Under the pieces are notes generated by a model that saw only the letters and a list, made by a program, of their open reading frames with translations, was not told where the DNA came from and ran no database searches. A stretch of DNA of 64,000 nt from Rhodosorus marinus (taxonomy: Eukaryota > Rhodophyta > Stylonematophyceae > Stylonematales > Stylonemataceae), in assembly GCA_029953675.1 (NCBI GenBank), contig JAMWBK010000005.1, forward strand, positions 558,001-622,000, written 5' to 3'. Position numbers and translations under genes: made by a program. Positions 1 to 11,348 of the stretch are shown here, one piece after another (the first letter of the stretch is position 1; each line of letters begins with the position of its first letter).

Positions 1-529
1 ACAAAATCTACACCCCCCACCCCCACCCCCACCCCGATAGAAGTCAAATCCCCAAAAAACTGTTGTAAACGAGATTTGATACACCCTCAAGATGAGCATT
101 CGAAATGAATGGAAGTGGACTTTAGTATAATAATTTTGAAGAAAACAAACATACCTACCCTGAAGAAATTTTTTCCTGCTGATTTCCGCAAGGCCGCGAG
201 CGATGAGGAAGAGGCATCGACCAATTTTCGAGTTAATTATTTCTGCTTTTCTATTTCCGTGAGTAAGCCCTCTGCTCGGAGTTGACGCAAGCATTTCCGT
301 CAAGTCCCTCGAGACATGTGGCATAAGATCATTGGTCAAAAAAATGGTTTTTTAAAAAACATTTTGCTTGTTTGCCGCGGAGAAAGAAATACGGTATAAA
401 ATATCATTAGGTATTAAGAAAAACGAAACAAAAAATTTCATGGCTTCGATATTGTACCATCGGATGTGTGCTAACGGCTTGGCGTGCCCTGGTGACTGTT
501 GGATCACTGGGTCACATTGACATGGTCCG
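1..529. other. left-edge gene-free sequence
   Basis: No coding region was recognised. It begins with a C-rich simple repeat (CCCCCAC units, about 11-36) and is A+T-rich thereafter. It borders the decayed retroelement at 618-1416 and may include more of its 3' side, but no terminal repeat could be identified. Confidence 0.5.
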
Positions 530-617
530 TTGTGGGGACCAATACTTGATGTTTGCCCAAGGCTTGGGCAAACGTCTAGGTGTCATCTGGTAGATATTGC
601 TTCCGTACGTAGAATTT

Positions 618-1416
618 TTAGCTCGGCTCGACCCTGTAGCGGTGCTCGCGGTTGGATTCAACTGACCCTAGCGGACAATTCCTGGCTGCAGCATAATCTC
701 CCCGTAGCGTTCGCCACCATACCTTCGCACACAGATGATTGTACAAAGCTGCCGCAGATAAATGACCCAGGGTGTTATGGGTATCCGCGTCGATGTCATT
801 TCCCTCTTCTGGTACGACCGATATTCTTCGTGTTCGGTCCATTTGTTTTGAGTAGACTCCGGTTACAGGGTCAAACTCCATTCCTTCAGTCTCCCAACAT
901 CCCAAAGCATCGCACTATTATTTTCCCGCTTCCTCTATACGCCACGGAGCTGCTGAGGCTCGTATGCGAAGGCACAAGGAGATGCGTACGCGGATGCGTT
1001 GACGAATGCACAGCGGAAACCTAACGCATCGTCTAGTCAAGTTGAGTCATTGCGCTTCTGGACGGTATGGGAGCTGCTTAGCTCAAAGACTGCATCGGAG
1101 AGCGCCACTCTGCATGCTACGGTCATTACACGGCTCTGAGCTTTATGCTCTGGCTCATGAACGCCGGCTTGTTGCTTGAAGCGCGTCCTCGGTTGTTCAG
1201 TATTCTCAGGGGAATCCGTCTCTGATAAATGCACTTATCTTGGATTATCCACTCTGGAACGTGTTCCACTAGCCGCTCCGACGACATTAGGTCTACCTTC
1301 GGAAGTCGCGATAATGCATCATCCACGACGTTAATCCTCTTACCGGGACAACCAGCTATTGCGTTACCAGCCAAACTGCTGTATTCCAAAAGCTGAAAAT
1401 CGATAGTATCAGTCAA
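618..1416 (-). mobile_element. decayed Ty3/gypsy retrotransposon remnant (RNase H and integrase zinc-binding fragments)
   Basis: Two minus-strand frames carry pol fragments in the canonical order. The first (1126-1416) has INVVDDALSRLP, matching the N-V-A-D-A-L-S-R-L motif at the end of the Ty3/gypsy RNase H domain. The second (618-905) has H-N-T-L-G-H, then W-W-R-T-L-R-G-D, then a single C, resembling the HHCC zinc-binding module before the integrase core, with the last C-x2-C degraded. The fragments lie in different frames with stops between them. No reverse transcriptase, integrase core or LTR is visible. This is an inactive partial copy. The plus-strand ORF at 530-1024 is its antisense shadow. 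Confidence 0.7.
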
Positions 1417-1724
1417 TATCGTTCAGTCATTATGTTTAATTTTGTCCCAGTGTCCCATTGTCCCATTTATGAGAACAGTTAAGTTACCGACGTTGTTAAC
1501 CGGTCGACGGGAAAGAGGATGAGAAAAGGTTCCAGTGCGCGAATGGATTATGTTCCATTTCTGAAGGGGCGGTAAGCTTGTTTTAAGCGTTTTAGAACTA
1601 GCAAAGAATGGAAATTTGAAAAGGAAGTGCCTTGAAGTGGTGGTGGCTGAGAGAAGTGTTCGTTCGTGCTGACGAGCGAGCGCGGGGGGTTTACTGTTCT
1701 TGTTTTGTTTTTGTTCTTCTGGAT

Positions 1725-4700
1725 ATGGCTGTGACGAGGAGGAGGAGGGGGTCTGCTGTTCAGGACGTGGAAAAGCCTGAGGAATCTGGGACTGGTGAGG
1801 ATGAAGAGCTGAGTGAGGTAGAGGAGTCTGTGGAGGATGGGGAGGAGTCGACACTGAAGCCTCGGATTATGGATGAGATGAGCGAAGGGCACGCCGTTGC
1901 GGAAGAGAAGGTCTTGATAGGTGCAGTGTCTGGGGAACATGAAAGCGATGAATACGAGGAGGATTCGGAGTTGGACGACCTCAATAGCAACTCAGACGAC
2001 GAGGACTTTGATCCGGAGGCGCTCGAGAGGATTCAAAATGCTGCTGTTTCAGGCGTACAGAAGAAGCGAAGGAGGGCTGTCGAGGCCCTCGATGTGAGCT
2101 CAAAGGAGGACCCCTTAATGGTCGGATCAGGAAAGAAAAGGGCCACAGTATCTGCGCTTTTAGATGCGTTGGAGGGGAGCGAAGACCTAGGAGGTAGTGT
2201 TGAGAGGGAGCTGAGGAAGTTGAGCGATGGGGGGGTCCTCGAACCAAACCTTGACAAGATCCAATCGCAGCGAATTGAGCGGGATGTAGCTTATGGGAGA
2301 ACAACAGACGTTGTAAGTAGACCTTGTAGTCGAGGGGCGGTCAAACGTACGTGTGGAGAGCTATTAATGACACGGTTTTGATACAATGCGCACAGGTTTC
2401 CAAATGGCAATCGCTTGTCAAGAAAAATCGGGAAGCGAAGCACTTGAAGTTCCCGATGAACGCTCCACCCCGTCAAACCCCATCAACGGCACAGCTGGCG
2501 ACTTCTTACAAGGCCCAGAATGAGACAGAGTTGGAGATTGATAGAATCCTTAAGGAGAGCGGCATGCTCGACGACAAGAAAGCTGCCGCAAGCGAGGACC
2601 TGGAAATGAAAGAGCTCACTAAGGAGGAGGTATGTATCCAACCAAAAGACCAAGTCTAGTATCTGAGAGTGGTTCCTGACCAGCGGGGCTCCTCAACTCA
2701 AACACGAATCTTGGTTGTGGAATCAAAAGGTCGCGGCGCGTAGAGGAGAGCTCCGGAAAATGAAAGCCCTAATGTTTTATTACGAGAAGAAAATGAAGCG
2801 CATCAAGAAAATTAAGAGCAAAGGCTATAGACGAGCACATAAGAAGGAGCGGATGAAGCAAGAAGAACAAGCTGAGAAGCACCGAGCAGAAAATGATGAT
2901 GGTAAGGTGTTGATGCTTAGCGATCAGTATCCAAGCGGAGCTGAGACGAGATTTGAAAGCCGAGTTGGTTTTAGTAGCACAGGAGGATTGCGGGTTTTCT
3001 CCATGATTGATGAAAAACCTGTACTTAAAAATCCCTACCAACTCCTCGTGCTCTTGTTTCCAACGTTTTTACCTGCTCAGATTATGCTACTGAGCGAGCG
3101 ATTGAACAGGAGAGAGAGAGGGCCGAGGAAAGAATGTCTCTTCGTCATAAGAACACGTCAAAGTAAGTTGGTGCTGAACTCGGTCGTTCCATTGCATTAG
3201 TTCGCTCAGCGAACTACGCGTTTTTGACTCCTTGCTTTCGACTAGGTGGATCAAACGCCAAATCATCAGAGGCACTGGAAAGTTCGATCCTGGCTCACGG
3301 CAGGCGATTGCCGAACAGCTCGATGTGGGAGAAAAGCTGAAGAAGAAGCAGAGGCAGAGTTCGATCCTAGAAAGAGGTGGTGAAGAAGAAGATGCTGACT
3401 CTGGTGAAGACGTAGGGATGGAGGAGACCCGAGAGCAGCTTGAGAAGGAGGCTAAGGAAGTGGAGAAGGGCCCATTGGGCGCTGCCAAGAGCAGCTTGTT
3501 CTCTATGAAGTATGTCATTTTGTCGTTCTTTAATACCCGACGCTGTAGTCGCGAATGTGGGTGTTGATACCTGCGTTTCTGGATCTTCAGGTTCATGCAG
3601 AAGGCCATGGAGAAGAGGAAAGACGAGGCACGTGAGCTACTGGGGGAAGTTGATGGAGAGGATCAGGGACAAAGCAAGCCCGTAGTTACAGGAAGAGTGA
3701 AGTTCTCTGAGAAGCAGCCAGACAAGAAGGAGGGGTACGCCCGTGCTTCTGACGACGAAGAAGAAGATGTGGAGGAGAACCTCCGTGCGCGAGTGGACGA
3801 TATGAAATCAACTGAAGAGGCGAATGTTAACGTGGAAGGTATTTTTGCAAGGCAGGACGGCAAGTCCGCGGTTTATGAAATCAAACTCCAACTTTCATTG
3901 TGTTTTTAGAATCCAGCCAGGTTGACATTGTGTCAGCCGGAGCGCAAAGTCGGAAAGGAGTTCAGACTAGACTCTCAGGTCGCTTAAACGTTGAAACAAA
4001 GCAGATGACCACCTCCGACCTCGAGGTGGAGAACACGGATAGGGTGAAGACCAGCCTCATACAGGTACTTTCCAATCTTGCTCAGTCGAAAGCGTCGCTG
4101 ACTTTTCCACCACATCCCCAGGTCGGAAACTCGAACGCTCAGGAGCTGAAGCCGAAAAAGAAGAATCCTTGGTTGACTCTTGATGAACCCCTGGAGCAGG
4201 TGCTCGGCAACAAGCACAGGAACGCTGACGCTATTGAAGCGAGTCAAAAAATTCAGAGCTCGGTTGTGACCGCTTCCGAGCGAGAACGCGCAGCAAATAC
4301 CGCCAAGGAAACGGCAAAGCGGAAAGGCATGGAACTAGTGAAAATGGCCTTTGCCGGGGCAGGCGCGGAGGTAGAAGAATTCAAGAAGGACAAAGAGGCT
4401 GAGGTACGTTGATGAGTTACGGAATGGCCGTGAGTGCGTGCGCTTCACTTACCATGAATTAGCGAATTTCTTTGCCAACAGATCAGCAGCCAGCTGCCGA
4501 AACCTGAAGACACTGTGGCGGTCGTGCTTCCGGGGTGGGGTAGTTGGGAAGGGAAAGGCGTGCGCCATTCCAAGGGGAAGCAGAAGTTCGCCAAGCAGGC
4601 GATGGTAACGTACGAGAAGGCAAAGGAAGACATCATTAAGAAACGCAAGGATACTGTAAGCAAGGCCTGCACTCGGAAGTACGTATCATGTAGATTCTGA

Positions 4701-5011
4701 AAGTGCTCCTCCTCCGCTACTGTTATTATACATAGGCACCAAAACTCGAGCACGTTATCTTGACAGAGAAGCGCCTAAAGCGTGCGTCGGATTTGGTTGT
4801 TCCTACAGTCCCGTTTCCCTTCAAGTCCGCGAAACAGTATGAAGCGTCGCTCTCCATTCCTCTGGGACGAGATTGGATCGCTCCCGGTGCCCATAGGGCT
4901 GCTGTTCAGCCTCCGACTGAGACAAGACAGGGGATGATGATTGACCCGATCAAGTTTGGAGGAAAGAAAGGGAAGATTCGGGATGCCAAGCGGAAACCTT
5001 TAGGAATCTAA
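1725..5011 (+). CDS. UTP14: U3 snoRNA-associated protein 14 (Utp14), SSU processome
   Basis: Utp14 is a nucleolar component of the small-subunit processome and, in yeast, activates the helicase Dhr1 during 18S rRNA maturation. The start is ATG 1725 (MAVTRRRRG), followed by an acidic N-terminus. The first intron is 2313-2395, joining TTDVV to SKWQSLVKKNREA, a conserved Utp14 block. Later exons carry the basic block RIKKIKSKGYRRAHKKER (about 2800), RMSLRHKNTSKW (split by an intron near 3160-3245), the NPWL motif (about 4165), the hallmark LPGWGSWEGKG (about 4530) and the C-terminal LPF-like segment with YEASLSIPLGRDW (about 4840). The stop is at 5009-5011. There are nine or ten exons with short introns; whether 4066-4120 is an intron is unclear because the frame stays open. 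The motif order is complete, so the gene looks intact. Confidence 0.93.
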
Positions 5012-5155
5012 CTGCGTCATAACTTAATAATCAAAAACCTACAAAACTCTAAATAGGTTTGTTTTTCCCGCGTTGATCCGGAGTCGCTTTTCATAGGCAT
5101 TGAACATTCATTTGCATTCTGGTAGATCCAGAGCTAGTTCACAGGCGAGCCCTAG

Positions 5156-6059
5156 CTATGGTAGATCTCTTAGCCTGCGAAGCTCGACTCCAATAGACTT
5201 AAAGTTTCCATCGAGAGCAACGCAGGGCTTGGCAACTCGTACAACCACCTCCTCAGGCTTCTCGTGACTAGTAGGGTTTGAGTTGGTGTGCTGTCAGATC
5301 CCCTAACAAAAAAGGTTCAATGCCAGGAGAACTGTTTAACTGAGATCCAGCGTACTCTGATAGGATTTCATCCGCAATCTGTCCAGCTACTGCCTCCACC
5401 GTATTCTTCGGCTTACCGCGGACGATTCTCTGTGATGAAACGAAAAAATACCAAGTGTTGGGGAACTCGGAAGGACGATACATGTGCTCTCCACGAGCGA
5501 TGGATGTCAAAGAATCCGCTGGTTTACCTGTATAGTAGCAAAGACTTTGGCATAGTCTACTGTATCCTCAACCGAATCGGACCTCGCGGCAGCTGTGAGG
5601 TTCAAGCGCTACGTATTTAGGAGAGAAATCCGATTCAGTTGAAAGGGAAGCGGAGGAAGATGCATACGACAATTTCATTTTGCTTCCAATTAGCTGTGCT
5701 GCTTACGATCTTAACATCTACTACAAACTTCTGGCCAAGTCCTAACATAGAAATCACGCACCAGTTCCTTTGCGTGAGAGTTGGACAGGTTGCTCCATCG
5801 TCCACGAGAAAAAAGGTTCTCTGTGTATAGACGCCTCTCGCTACTATTTTGGGATCGCTTACGTTTCTCCTCCTCGAACACGCCATGTCTTCCGAACGTC
5901 GTAGCGCCTTCGATAAAAATCCTGCGCTGCGAGAAAGTTCAGTCGAGCTCTTCAGATCGTTTCAAGAATTTCGCCTTAGAGACGCGCAAGAGAAACAAGT
6001 TACCAGTCAGAGGCAGCTCTTCGAGTAGACAGTAGCCTACTAAAACTTCTGCTCGTCAT
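5156..6059 (-). CDS. folB: dihydroneopterin aldolase (FolB), six short exons, mitochondrial-type leader
   Basis: FolB converts 7,8-dihydroneopterin to 6-hydroxymethyl-dihydropterin in folate synthesis. The exons are all too short to stand out, but joining them at phase-compatible GT-AG sites gives about 143 residues aligning end to end with FolB: DWIFIEGATTFGRHGVFEEE, LGQKFVVDVKI, RSDSVEDTVDYAKVF, NTVEAVAGQIADEIL and the C-terminal VVVRVAKPCVALDGNFKSIG. The Glu after GVF, the Tyr of VDYAKV and the Lys of VAKP match the family's active-site Glu, Tyr and Lys. The start is ATG at 6057-6059. It gives an Arg/Ser-rich, acid-free leader (MTSRSFSRLLSTRRAAS) that looks like a mitochondrial presequence. 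The stop is 5156-5158. The exon joins are my manual model; targeting is inference. Confidence 0.85.
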
Positions 6060-6424
6060 TGCCAAGTGAGAGTTATGAGGTGGATGATGCAAACCATCCT
6101 CAAGATTCCTATCGCGAGACGTATTTCAACACTTGGTATCCACCTCGAGCGACGTCTTCTTGAGCGTCGCTCGAGGTTAAAAACAAAATCGGGAGCCTTA
6201 CTGTTTCTGTTCAGCGTTTCCGTGGAAGAGTGAAGCCCAAGAGAATCTGGAGAGCTTCTGCTGAACTGTGAGCTGGAGTCTCACGGGTTTTCAATCTTTC
6301 ATGGATGGAGTCGTTTCCGATTGGAAATGAGAATGCCAAAGTTGGTTTATATTTCAGGCTCTGTTTATTTTATTAGTGTGGAGTCTGTTATACAAGGGGA
6401 AACCTTCTATTTTCGTTGATGCGG
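6060..6424. other. intergenic, 3' of PPR gene and 5' of FolB
   Basis: No coding potential recognised. It is the upstream flank of the minus-strand FolB gene and the downstream flank of the minus-strand PPR gene. A short near-palindrome, CCTCGAGCGACGTC followed by GAGCGTCGCTCGAGG, lies near 6142-6176 and could form a local hairpin. Confidence 0.4.
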
Positions 6425-6904
6425 TCATGAATCCTTCTTCTGCTGACTGTTGCTGGAGCCCTGAGATGCCGTGTTTTGGGTTGGAATGCTGCGAAGCAAG
6501 GCAGGAATCAAGTCGATCATTTCCGAGGTTGCTGCTCTGTTCGTCTCTTTGATACTGTCTCGGATCAATTCCGAGTTGCCAAGTCCAAGGATCTCCGCTT
6601 GTTCAATGTAGTATCTCGCCTGACTCACCCGACCGGCGGACGTATGAAAGCGGATGACAATCGAGAAGCTTTCTGCGTTCGGCTTTGGCCCAAACCATTG
6701 CATGTCGCCAATGAGCTCGTCAATACTTGATGGATTAATCCTCGATGTGCTGACATATCCAAGCGCAGCGTTCCATACCCGGATGTCCCTTTCCAGCCCG
6801 GCGTCCACGAGCGACTGGAAAACACCCAATACCTGACCCTTCAGCCCGATCTTCTGTAGAGTACGGAACGCGCTTAGCGCAACCTGTGCCGTCGGCCTTT
6901 TCAT
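6425..6904 (-). CDS. short pentatricopeptide-repeat protein
   Basis: The 159-residue minus-strand ORF contains at least three PPR-like helical pairs. One is ALSAFRTLQKIGLKGQVLGV. Another is SLVDAGLERDIRVWNAALGY. A third is the stretch from DELIGDMQWFGPKPNAESF to the following IRFHTSAGRVSQA. The tail is Ser/Gln/Lys-rich. PPR proteins bind organellar RNA, typically for editing, processing or translation. The ATG at 6904 was taken as start. No clear targeting peptide begins there, so an upstream exon could supply one. The specific RNA target cannot be read from sequence. Confidence 0.65.
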   Translation of the reverse strand: MKRPTAQVALSAFRTLQKIGLKGQVLGVFQSLVDAGLERDIRVWNAALGYVSTSRINPSSIDELIGDMQWFGPKPNAESFSIVIRFHTSAGRVSQARYYIEQAEILGLGNSELIRDSIKETNRAATSEMIDLIPALLRSIPTQNTASQGSSNSQQKKDS

Positions 6905-8719
6905 TTTAACTTCCCAAATTCGAATGCATTATTGTCCTCAGTGACCAGGCTCACGATACAGAGTACAGGTCCAGCACGAAAGAAAACTTGGCCAAGTCCA
7001 CTAAATACTCCAGTGCCAGAACAATTCACCGACGATAAAGGTCCTTCAAACCAACAGCAAAGCCGAGCTCAAACCTTCCTCCGCGTGCTCACAAGAGGCG
7101 ATTCTCCACCCTTCACGTCTGCAGATTCCCACAGCACCGCCGCTCAGTTCTCGCAGACGCTTCCGAGACAAGCAGGTTCAGGAAAAAACACAAAAACGAT
7201 AGTTCTCAACTCTCTTTCCAGTTTAGACTCTTTCATAAACCCATTAGATTGTCTTAAAACGAACCACTAGAGAATGGGTTTCCTCCAGACCATTGTCAAC
7301 CCCCGCACTCTGCTCATTCCTTCTCGTTTCCTCTTCCTCGCTTCGAACCTCGTCAACAAGCGCGTTCTAAACAGTACATAATATAGTACTATTATTGTAC
7401 TACACCCACATATATATTTATAAAAAACATGCTTTGTGAAAACGGCTTAAATTTTCGAGAAAAAAAGCTCAAAATTTCTTTTACAATTCTCTATGGAGAC
7501 TTTGTGTTGTGGGAAACGGCGTCTTTCTCGGTTTGGCGAAGGAGCCGAAAGGCGTAACCGTTGCTTATGAAAGAGCTTGATGTAGAGTAAAAGTACTATG
7601 AAACTTTGAAAGACTTGCGGGACTGTGTTTTCCGTGTAGTATCCCTTATAAAAACAATCCATGAATGATGGAGAATTCAGAGAGTGAGCGGTAGTTGGAA
7701 TGCCACACCGGTTTTGTCTGTTAGAAGTGAAGAAGGTGTGTAGACCAGCACGAGTTTTGGTCTTCTAAAGAGCTTGATGTAGACGGAAGCGTTTGTCTCA
7801 TTACAAATAGCGAAGAATTTTGTATATGAAAGCCCGAACTTTCTTCAACCGCTCCCCGCAGCAAGCGAGGATTCTTGTCTTCGGATCTGTTCTCAGGAGA
7901 CGAAGAAGGCGGAACGCGGATCTGTTCCTTCAAGAAAGAGGTTTGATGTAGAGTAGAAGGAACTGGGAAGTACCAAACATTTTCATATAAACTAGAGAAC
8001 AAACACCATGTGCGTTGGTCAAACTGCTTGAACAGAGAAAGAGAAACGCATCCTCCCCATTCTCAAAAAGCTCTATTTTTCTTCAATAATTCACGGTTTT
8101 AGACGTTGCTGTGGAAACGCGCGTTTTGGCTTTAAAAGTGACGAAGAAGACGGGAGTGGTCGGAGTTGCTTTTGAAGAGCTTCATGTAGCGCAGAATTAG
8201 GGGTTTTCTTTCTCTGAAATGGGATTTTTTTACATATATTAACCGCCGTCTCCATCTAAGAGCTCAAAATCTCTTCGACAAGTCAAGTTTTGAGACCAGG
8301 CGGAAGACGGGTTCGGTGTTGGGTTTTTGAGGTGGCGCAGAGGACGGAAGGTGGAAGCATTGCTTTTCAAGAGCTTAATCTAGTGTAGAAAAGGAAACAA
8401 ATGTGTGTATGAGAAAGGCTTACAATCGATTAGCCAGGTTTTTGGGTCTGTGCAGACCATAGGACTTACCTCAGCTTTTTGGGAGGAGACGGAGTTAACC
8501 GTTCCCCGTATTTTGAAGGATACCAGAGGTTTTCGTTTTGACCCCACTTTGTGGGTTGCTCCCATCTCTTCTGGAGGAGTGCCGTTGTGGTACTTTGGCC
8601 AAGCTGGTTGAATTGGGCTGGTCGTTCTTCGATGGACGTTTATGAATACGTTTGAGCAGGCTAATTCCAGTTGTCCGTTGCTTAGCCTTTTTTGCAGGTG
8701 CAGCTAGGTTTCATATAGC
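6905..8719. other. intergenic with diverged repeats
   Basis: No convincing gene was found. The stretch between two divergently arranged genes holds A+T-rich sequence near 7370-7440 and the diverged repeat family listed separately (7490-8400). Small open frames here (for example 7721-8002 and 8405-8611) have no recognisable domains and are likely chance. Confidence 0.5.
7490..8400. repeat. five diverged direct repeat units with AAGAGCTTGATGTAG core
   Basis: The core AAGAGCTTGATGTAG, or a 1-3 mismatch variant, occurs at 7571, 7768, 7936, 8175 and 8369 in the same orientation. Spacings are 197, 168, 239 and 194 bp. Each core is preceded by related purine-rich sequence containing GAAGAAG plus a G-rich tract, and several are followed by AGTAGAA or similar. 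The units are too diverged to align throughout by eye. They could be an old tandem repeat, a cluster of small non-coding RNAs, or recurrent binding sites. No tRNA or obvious box C/D structure was identified. Confidence 0.6.
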
Positions 8720-11069
8720 ATGGTTCGACCTAGTTTTAGGCCCCGGCCTATTGATCTGAACAAACCATTGCCGATTGTTAAGACGACCAAGGATCTGAAA
8801 CACGATGAAGACAATGTTGCCGTTGCCAGGGCACTGCCCGCAATGGCTACTGGCGTTGATCCTACTGAGGAAGAGGTTTGTATTGCGTTTCGTCCCTGTA
8901 TGACCGGGACAAGGCTAAGGCTCATTTGAAATTTTTTTGCGTGTGTATCCTGGTGCTGAATCCCTCCACAGGAAAGACATTTGCAACAGGCTTTGGTTGC
9001 CTCAATCTATGGCGAGGATAAGAAAAAGGGCCTGAGCGAAATTCCCATCCCCGTTGTCAAGCAGAGAAACTATGACACCTCCGGGATGCCAAAGTTTTCC
9101 CTGCCGCAGGAGTACATCAATTTCAGTAAGACGAGCTCCAACCACGCATGTACACGGACACGCCCAACCTAACGCCATGATTTCTGCTGGCAGGTAAGAA
9201 TGACGAAGAACTAGACTCTGTGACAGTAGAATACGAGGTAGACCCTATCGACGAAAAATTTATCCGAAACGTGAAGGCGCAGAAGAATCTTGATGTAACC
9301 GCTGATGAGCTAGAGGTTGCAATGGACAGGCTCGAGAAGATGCAGGGTCGTCCGGTGAGCTTCTCCCTCCCTCCGCAAGTTGTATCGGCGCTGCGTTCTG
9401 ACTCTACTGCTTACTTGCTCTGGGATAGGCCGAAATCATTCCGTACTCAGTGATGAAGGGCGTTTTGACGGATGCTTTGCCTCCTTCAACCCCAGATATG
9501 CTGAAGAAGAACATTTATGTTCATTGGGTGGACCGACGTACGCTGGAGAGAGGAGGAAAACCGTTTCTGCGATTTCTGCAGCCTCCGCCCGACCTTAACG
9601 ATCAGAATCCCGCAGTCGCTTTTCGTCAACGGGATGATTTCCCCTTCAGTTCTGGTCGTTCGAGACAATACCGCCAGAACACATACGACAATTACAAACG
9701 ACTTGTTGCCCTCAGGTTAGCCTTCATACCAAATGCTCGCTCCACTCAGTTCAAGACGCCGAGCTCACTTCAGATTTGGCTTAATACTGTCGCTCCAAAT
9801 GTAGGGCCGACTTCAACAGCTTGCGGAAGATCGTGGAGAAGGTTTACAGTCGCGAGATTTTGAAGAGGGAGCTCGTTGAGAACAGGCTCGAGATGAAGAG
9901 AATGACTATCGCTAGACAGTTGTTGCCTGAGAATCTGATTGCCGCGGAGACGGCTCGGAGAAAGCAGGCGGCCGCTAACGGAGAGAAAGCGTTCAATTCT
10001 GCTGCAGTTTTATCGAAAAAGAATGTACGGGCGTACGACGCGTCCAAGGAGGCCATTGCAGCTCCTGTGAAGAAGAAGAAGAGACAAGTTTCTACTAAAG
10101 GAGCAGGGATGGAGAGAATCCAAAGTAAGCGATGTCCAATTGTTCTCACATTTACCACGGCTTTCAATTCACCATGAGTAACATCAGCACCCAAGCCACT
10201 TGAGGCGACCGGCTAAACCTGAAACTCCTTCTTTCAAAACTATTAAGTGGATTCGCTGTTCATGGCGAAGGGAAACTCTCAGCCGGGGTTGGACCAGTAC
10301 TCCTTCGACGAGAAGGGCAGGGCATTTCTCAGACAGATGCGCTATATCTCCGGACACTTTGCTGCTCACGGAGTCAGCCCTTTTGATCACCGTGTATTTT
10401 CTGCCGCTGCCGAGCGTGTTCAGCTGAAGGACTCCCAAAAAGAATCATCGATCATCGATTTTCCTGGTCAGGTAACCGCTAGTCCACAATATCCCCAGTT
10501 CAGTTTCACCACAGTTTCGAGCTTGGCCTGATGCTTTGCCTATGTCTCACCGCTCTCAGCTAAAGTTTGTTGGAGGAGTTGACAAGCTTCAACTTCGCGC
10601 TGTGCCGAGGGCCGGGCGACTGGGAAGGGTATTTTTTGATCCTGTTCCTCCTGAGAGGCCTGGTGCCATAACTTACTCTGCAAGCGTAGCACGAGGCGGG
10701 GCCTACTCGGCGTCTCTTCCTTATGAACTACACCCGGAGGTGATCGCCAACGGTTTAAAAACGAGCAAGTTTGTATAGAGTCGAATTCTGAAATTTTTTT
10801 CATTCGTCGACGATGAACAGCTCCTTCATCAAATAGGTTCGCGGGACAAAGTAACATCAACCTTCAAGCCGCTTGAGCCGATCGGCTACGTTGGTGGAAC
10901 CGGCAACCAGAATGCGGCAAAGCCAAAGGCTGGAAACGCTGAGGTGCCACCGATGGCTGTTTCCAAACCCACCAAAGAGCCCAGTTCGAGCGTCGATAGC
11001 TCGGGTTCTAGAGGTTCCCTACCGTTCTATGTCCCTCCGCGAAAATCGATTATTCTCGGCTTTGAGTAG
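8720..11069 (+). CDS. EPL1: enhancer of polycomb-like protein (EPL1), NuA4 subunit
   Basis: EPL1/EPC proteins scaffold the NuA4 (TIP60) histone acetyltransferase core on nucleosomes. Exon 1 begins at ATG 8720 with SFRPRPIDLNKPLPIVKTTK, the conserved N-terminal EPC motif. Exon 2 continues EEERHLQQALVASIYGED, then IPIPVV, then the YEVDPIDEKFI and AMDRLEKMQGRP segments. Further exons give YVHWVDRRTLERGGKPFLRF, an FRQRDDFP box and a coiled RLVALRADFNSLRKIVEK-type region. The last exons form a low-complexity C-terminus ending at TAG 11067-11069. Seven or more introns are phase-compatible. The domain order matches EPC-N throughout; the C-terminal part is lineage-specific. The next gene is convergent on the minus strand. 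Confidence 0.88.
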
Positions 11070-11348
11070 CTTTGCAAGGAATCCAGCAGAGCATTATTTA
11101 AGAAATTGAAGGCAAGAATCTGCAACATCTCGAGAGCGACCCCGTTCGGCCTCACCCCTACGTGGACACCAGGGCAGTTCTGACGTAGGCGCTGAGGTCT
11201 GGTTGGCCATTCTTCGCTGAACTAGTAAACTGAAACGACCGCTCTAAAGCAGAGTGAAAATTAACAAGTTTTCTGATCCATGGAGCTTCTAAACCAACTC
11301 ATTATACATTTCATAAGCTCCCGTCGTTGGAGATCAGGTACAGTTTTT

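Noticed and set aside
530-1024. Plus-strand 164-residue ORF
   Set aside because: Antisense to the decayed retroelement integrase fragment; no domain and starts with no coding signal.
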